Of a stretch of 64,000 nucleotides of DNA, positions 60,788-64,000 are shown one piece after another. Position 1 is the stretch's first letter. Each line of letters begins with the position of its first letter. Source of the DNA: Eudorina sp. 2006-703-Eu-15 (lineage: Eukaryota > Chlorophyta > Chlorophyceae > Chlamydomonadales > Volvocaceae); NCBI GenBank assembly GCA_003117195.1, contig BDSI01000168.1, positions 44,281 through 108,280 of the forward strand, read 5' to 3'. The notes under the pieces were generated by a model. It was not told the DNA's origin. It saw only the letters and a program-made list of their open reading frames with translations, and made no database searches. A program made the translations under genes and the position numbers.

Positions 60788-63423
60788 TGCTGCTGCTGCT
60801 GCTGCTGCTGCTACTGCTACTGGTGGCGATGGCTTAGGTAATCAATGATTGGTATGTATGCTGGGGCGCTTACTGGGTCAGGAAGGTGATGCATGTATCT
60901 GTGATGCGGTGATGGAATGCTGCTGCTGGTGGACGATGACGCGCAGGCGCAGGTTTTAGCTGCTGTCGGGGACAGTGCGTGGTTACGTCGTTCGTATTGC
61001 AAGAGAATTGGACTGAGAGGCATTGGCCCATACGTGGACGGACGGATTGGCGGGCGGGCATGCGCGGACTGAGACCCGCGCCTAGACATGACAGGCAACA
61101 GCAGGGGTTTTTATTGAAAGCGGGACGACTGCTTGCTTTAGTAGGCGTGCGTTACCGCCTTGCTTACTTGCTTGCACGCATATTCATCTGTTTTTGCTCC
61201 TAACTTGTGGGTTTACGTCACTGCTGCTGGCATGCATCGTCACTGGTATGGTCGTGGCCACCAGCGCGCGTTTCATTATGACCTCAGGCATAATATGGTT
61301 TTGTGACAGTTGCGTAGGACGGAGCGTTATGTCAGACAGACAGACGGAGTGTGTCAATGGATCGAGGCTAGGTAGGACGGTTCGGACGGTTTGTTTGGAT
61401 GGATACATAAACATACGCACATGATTATTTCCAAGCCACAAGCAGCTCGCCGCAAAGCAGCTGCAGCATAGACGTGCTCCAAAACGAACAGGCAGGGTTA
61501 CTTTCGCCGGCTTGAATTTACGCAGCGGCTCTCAAGTCCGCTTGCAGCAGACTTATTTTGATCTCAGGGGTAGCACTTCCGTGTGTGGCAGGTGGCTGAT
61601 GCGGTTAATCTACCAGCGGGCCATGGGGGCGGTAGCTTGTTGCATATGAGGGGTCGAAGGCGGCGGACGGTGGGCTTCCGTGCATGGGAGGCGGGGGAGA
61701 CAGAGCAGCTCGCGTGTTATTTACAGCGCATGCGTTTTTGTTATTCGGCGAGTACACGTGTGCGTGGAGCGATAATGGACATAAGAGTCGCGTCACGCAG
61801 TGTAAGGATCGATGCCTATACTGTCTCGTTTATGCGGTGAGCTCACCACGTCACCAGCCGTGAATTCCTCGTATGCCAGCTTGTCGCCGATTGGGGGGAC
61901 GATAGTACAATCGTGTAGTCGGGCGGTTGCATGGATAGGTATGGACTCGGCCAAGAACCCCGCCCGGTCTTAGCCCGAACGGATCAACCCAAATCGCGAC
62001 CTTACTAATCCAGGCTTTTCCTGATCTGGGTTTTTAAATTCGTGGTACGACAGCACAGGGATGGAAGTGAGCGTTTGAGCTCCTGTGAGGATTCGCTGCG
62101 CTTGGGAGGAGATAAAATGACGAGGTCCCTCCGCACCATCGGACGGGGCTGCTAAGTGCGGGAGTGCGTGCCTCTCAGCCCTTCCTCCTCATACTTGCGT
62201 CGTAGGGAAAGCGAGCGCGCCCAGTCGTACAGCAACACGTATTGCAGCGGACACTTACACGGTGCAAGTAACCACGGTGCCCAAGCTCCCGCATCTACTA
62301 CAAGCGCGGAAGCTTGGCTCCGACCCTCCATATCTCCACTGGCTAGCGAGCAGCAGGTCCAAGGCACGGGACGTACGTCGGCGGTGTGGGCATACAGGGG
62401 CAAGGCAGCTACGCCACGCCTTAGTGACGACACGCCAGGCTCGGCCGGCTTACCCTTGATTTTATTATCAATATTATTCAAACGCACGGGGCAGGGGCAG
62501 GGGCCGGCGGTGGGGCCGCTGGACCGGGCAGTCCGTCCGCTGGGGCCCAGCCGCCACCTCACCCACCAAGCACCGACACCTTCCTCGCCCGGCAGCTATG
62601 GACAAGTGCGTGGCTGCGGGCCGGCGCCAGAGAGGGCAGGCGGAACGCGGCGCGGCGCGGGGTTTTGCAGGTGCCGTGTCCGCCCATGTCAGCAGGGGCT
62701 TGGCAGCTCCTCCCCCCCTGAAGCACCCGTCCGTCACTCGTCACCCTTGACCGTGCTAGCCACGCCCGCCCGTTAAGAGGGCTTCCCACAGCAGCAGCCA
62801 GCTGGGCGAGGTCACCAACCCACATCGAACGATTGACCGCCTCCAGTGCCTCAAAATTGGACGAAAAATGCCCACCCCACCCCACCCGACCCCACCCCAT
62901 CCTCCTACGGTGGCTCAGCCGCGTCGGGCGCCACCACGCGAACACCCAATCGATCCTGCCGCCCCACCGCTGCCTTCCTCCTCCCACTGATGCCCGATCC
63001 TTGCAGCAGCAGCACCACCACCACCACCACCAACACCTAAAGCTTGTGCGTCGGATACCGCACAACCGAACCAAACAAACCGCACACGCCGCGCCCTCAC
63101 CATTGCAGCGGACAGCTTGTCCCTCCTGGCCCCGCCGCGTCCTCGTGACCCCACCGTCCTGCCCGACGTCTCCAATCATTCCCCCTCGTCCTCCTGCTCC
63201 TCCTCGGGCCCCCCGCAAACCGCCCTCCACCTTGCCTGGAGACCGCCGCCCTGCAACTGCTCCACTCAACTCCACTCAGCGCCACTCAACCTATACGCCC
63301 TTCCTCACCCCGCCGGCCTCCACCCGTCCACCCACCCACCCCCGCGACCCCCCCCCCCATCTGACGACCCCCAAACGGGTCCTCTCCCCTCTGCGCCCCT
63401 TCACCCTCCGGCCAATCCGTCAT
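60788..63423. other. Spacer between pyruvyl-transferase-like and aldolase genes
   Basis: A (CTG)n run begins at the stop codon (60789-60815). No coding feature is recognised in 2.6 kb. TGTAA at about 61800 (plus) and TTACA at 62255-62259 (TGTAA on minus) are possible ends of the two converging transcripts. The right end (62860-63420) is C-rich, with many CCACC units, and is probably aldolase 3' untranslated sequence. Confidence 0.5.
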
Positions 63424-64000
63424 TCAGTGCACCGCCACCCCCTCCTCGCCACCCGCGGCCGTCGCGGCCGACACAGTCGCCGGCGCGGGCGGCTGCTGCC
63501 CGCTCCAGCCGCGGAAGTTCTCCCGGAGGGACTCCAGCCCCAGCGTGGAGGGGTGGCCGCCCGCGGCGTCGTACCGCCCCAGGGCCGCCTCGCTGTTGGC
63601 GCGGGCCAGCGCCAGGGCCAGCTGCTGCGCCTCCGCCACCCGCGTCTGGTCGGAGGACCACAGCTTCAAGACGGACGCCTGGGGCCGGGCAGGGTAAGAT
63701 CAGGGGATATTTAGAGCAGGGGGCGGGGAGGCGGGGAGGTTATCCAAGGTGCGGGTGTGGAGGGGCGATAAGGGGAGGGCACATCTGAGCATGGCGCGGA
63801 GCCCCAGTCCCTCAGTCGCCTTGGAGCCCCTCACACCCCTCCAGCCCTGACCCGGCATCACCTGCAGCGCCCTCCCGAACGAGAAGGATAGCGTCCAGGG
63901 GCAGCGGCCCACCGCCCGGGCCTCCCTGTTGATGGCGTCCAGGTTGAGGGAGGCCTCCTCCTCCGTCTGGCCGCCGGACAGGAACATGATGCCGGGGATG
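63424..64000 (-). CDS. Class I fructose-bisphosphate aldolase, C-terminal exons
   Basis: Two exons on the minus strand: 64000-63862 (continuing beyond the window) and 63678-63424, joined at phase 0 by GT-AG. The visible protein starts [20 protein letters not shown], the strongly conserved region near the active site of class I aldolase, then [19 protein letters not shown] and [12 protein letters not shown]. The enzyme cleaves fructose-1,6-bisphosphate (glycolysis) or forms it and sedoheptulose bisphosphate (Calvin cycle). The tail after GRYDAAGG is longer than usual, Ala/Pro-rich, and ends VAVH, not with the C-terminal Tyr typical of animal and plant cytosolic forms. The plastid or cytosolic form cannot be told from this part. 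Confidence 0.92.

Noticed and set aside
62156..63788. Several long Pro/Ser/Thr-rich plus-strand frames
   Set aside because: They lie opposite or downstream of the aldolase gene, are C-rich by composition, and overlap each other in all frames.

Overview
The window looks like nuclear DNA of a volvocine green alga (Chlamydomonas/Gonium/Volvox group). The coding sequence is very GC-rich and the spacers are less so. Genes carry many GT-AG introns, with a few GC-AG ones. Long (CA)n, (GCA)n and polypyrimidine tracts are frequent, proteins carry Ala/Gly/Gln/Ser-rich insertions, and the P5B-ATPase and the F-box-like/ankyrin protein are typical of that lineage. I assign no species. Gene models were built by hand from protein-family similarity, splice signals and reading-frame phase.

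Layout. 1-69: 3' half of an intron-containing tRNA-Asp. 70-3642: no convincing gene. 3643-6401 (-): peroxisomal NAD-carrier-like protein (4 exons). 7667-9123 (-): plastid-type UMP kinase (2 exons). 10878-21143 (+): a very large U2AF65 splicing factor (14 exons, 1623 aa) with an exceptional RGG/RS/Tyr-rich N-terminal extension. 21144-28606: repeat-rich spacer holding a 1.8-kb palindromic fold-back element with perfect 112-bp inverted ends (22320-24115), a tRNA-Gly(CCC), and a nest of (CA)n-tailed repeat copies. 28607-30866 (-): F-box-like/ankyrin protein. It shares a 411-bp divergent promoter region with 31278-37802 (+), the GPI ethanolamine-phosphate transferase PIG-O. 39201-42043 (-): nucleoredoxin. 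44208-57359 (+): P5B-type ATPase of the ATP13A2 kind with about 20 exons, whose N-terminal exons are only partly resolved. 59435-60787 (+): intronless secreted polysaccharide pyruvyl-transferase-like protein. 63424-64000 (-): 3' end of a class I fructose-bisphosphate aldolase gene that continues past the window.

The genes are mostly unrelated housekeeping functions: peroxisomal NAD transport, plastid pyrimidine metabolism, splicing, GPI-anchor synthesis, redox, polyamine/cation transport and glycolysis or the Calvin cycle. There is no operon-like logic. The most notable points are the giant U2AF65, the perfect palindrome cluster with a miRNA-precursor-like hairpin, a sequence motif of about 30 bp shared by introns of two genes (introner- or transposon-like), the intronless pyruvyl transferase, and a tRNA-Gly in which both partners of the 18-55 elbow contact are changed.
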